From Brachycybe producta (lineage: Eukaryota > Arthropoda > Diplopoda > Playtdesmida > Andrognathidae): a DNA stretch of 64,000 nucleotides. A model generated the notes under the pieces. The model was not told where the DNA came from, made no database searches, and saw only the letters and a program-made list of their open reading frames with translations. How positions within the stretch are numbered: the stretch's first letter is position 1; the number at the start of each line of letters is the position of its first letter. Shown piece by piece: positions 63,188 to 64,000 of this stretch. The stretch lies in the NCBI GenBank assembly GCA_036925085.1, contig JAUPFP010000008.1, positions 5,047,277 to 5,111,276 on the forward strand, written 5' to 3'. Made by a program: the position numbers and the translations under genes.

Positions 63188-63400
63188 TAGAAAGGGTAGC
63201 TGAAACCATTTAATAGTATTTCTTTGTTGGCATCTTTTAAAGTGAACTTTTTTATGAGCAAAAACATCGTCTCCTTCAAAATTTGGTGATTTTCAAACTG
63301 AATTTACTAAAATAGTTTATTTTAAAAGATATGAAAAATACCCTAAAGTGATTTATAGTTTTTCTCAAACATATTCAAGTTTCCCTTAATGTTGCTCCTG
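63188..63400. mobile_element. Palindromic CTAGAANGGTAG MITE, copy 5 (diverged)
   Basis: CTAGAAAGGGTAGCTGAAAC opens it, and TTTATTTTAAAAGATATG with AAAGTGATT forms the returning arm. Confidence 0.45.
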
Positions 63401-64000
63401 AATGAACGGGGACGTTTACACTTTAAACCCATTTTAACTTTTCTAATAGTTGAACAAGTAAAAGGAGCACCGTGTATATGTATTCTATGTGCCGTTTGGT
63501 TGTACGCCACAAAGACACAACAACACCAAACATTGGATCGTCTAATTTACAAGTGATGAGGAGACTACACACAGTCAGTATAATGGTAGCCATGACAATG
63601 TGTATGAACACCACCACCACCACCACCACCCTTGATGAAAAATCACAACAACAACAAAAAAAAATCAAAAGAAACAACAAAAAAAACTTCAAACGACCGT
63701 TCAAGATTGCAAAATCAATAGCTAAAGTAACATCGTAAAATAAACTTATGACTCACGAGAACTTTGATTATTAATATCCAGACTTAAAAAAAGAAAATCA
63801 CAATCAATTTTTAATATAATTCTGGTCAGCAAAAGTTACACATGATATCAATCACTCCCCTCCCCTCTCCCCCCCCCAATAATATCATATAATACAAAGG
63901 GCGCTTCATTTCGATCTTTGCCTCTCCAAATTATCACAGAATTAATCAGGTTTTTTTTTTACAAATAAAAATTGCAATAAGAGTACTATTTTCTGCAATA
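63401..64000. other. Low-complexity non-coding DNA
   Basis: (CAC)n near 63610-63630, CAA triplets and poly-A, and a C-run near 63870. The short open frames there follow these repeats. Confidence 0.5.

Overview
This 64 kb window is AT-rich eukaryotic DNA, almost certainly from an animal and probably an invertebrate. It has long (TA)n, (GA)n and (ATC)n microsatellites, many A/T and G/C homopolymers, dense short inverted-repeat transposons, Helitron-like and tRNA-SINE-like pieces, and one large LTR retroelement. No host protein-coding exon, rRNA or intact tRNA gene could be supported. Outside the retroelement, open frames are short, low-complexity and look like chance. The species cannot be read from the sequence.

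The centrepiece is a nearly 10.3 kb LTR retroelement on the minus strand (24456-34723). Its two 688-bp LTRs look identical, so the insertion is young. It has a 4-bp target duplication, a probable tRNA-Ala-type primer binding site and a 2.4 kb leader holding an alternating 117-bp higher-order minisatellite. Its first ORF is a 793-codon Gag-protease with a CCHC knuckle and an ADTGA protease. About 1.5 kb of non-coding spacer follows, then a second GC-rich frame of 726 codons that is open except for one in-frame TGA at its exact midpoint. There is no reverse transcriptase, RNase H or integrase, so it must be mobilised in trans. The second ORF matches no family I recognise. It is the best candidate here for something undescribed.

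The rest of the window is a graveyard of small elements. A 205-bp MITE family with 8-9-bp target duplications has four copies (37.5, 46.5, 53.2, 57.0 kb). One copy splits a tRNA-derived SINE and another splits an older palindromic MITE. A Helitron-like family with a terminal hairpin and CTAG end has four copies (2.1, 14.6, 46.8, 51.1 kb). There is a family of GTTAC-ended palindromes (21.8, 38.1, 39.7 kb), the last in the loop of a 462-bp inverted repeat. Other items are an inverted dimer of a 290-bp element (58.2 kb) with a monomer at 55.0 kb, Tigger/mariner-like elements with TA duplications, a hAT-like element carrying a perfect 50-bp palindrome, and a solo LTR (60384-61212). That solo LTR, like the LTRs of the full element, has a strong hairpin built on CTTGGAC just upstream of its TATA box.

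Region by region: 1-24 kb is repeat-rich non-coding DNA; 24.5-34.7 kb is the retroelement, a GC-rich island; 34.7-47 kb holds microsatellites and MITEs; 47-60 kb holds MITEs, tandem repeats and palindromes; 60-64 kb holds the solo LTR and AT-rich DNA.
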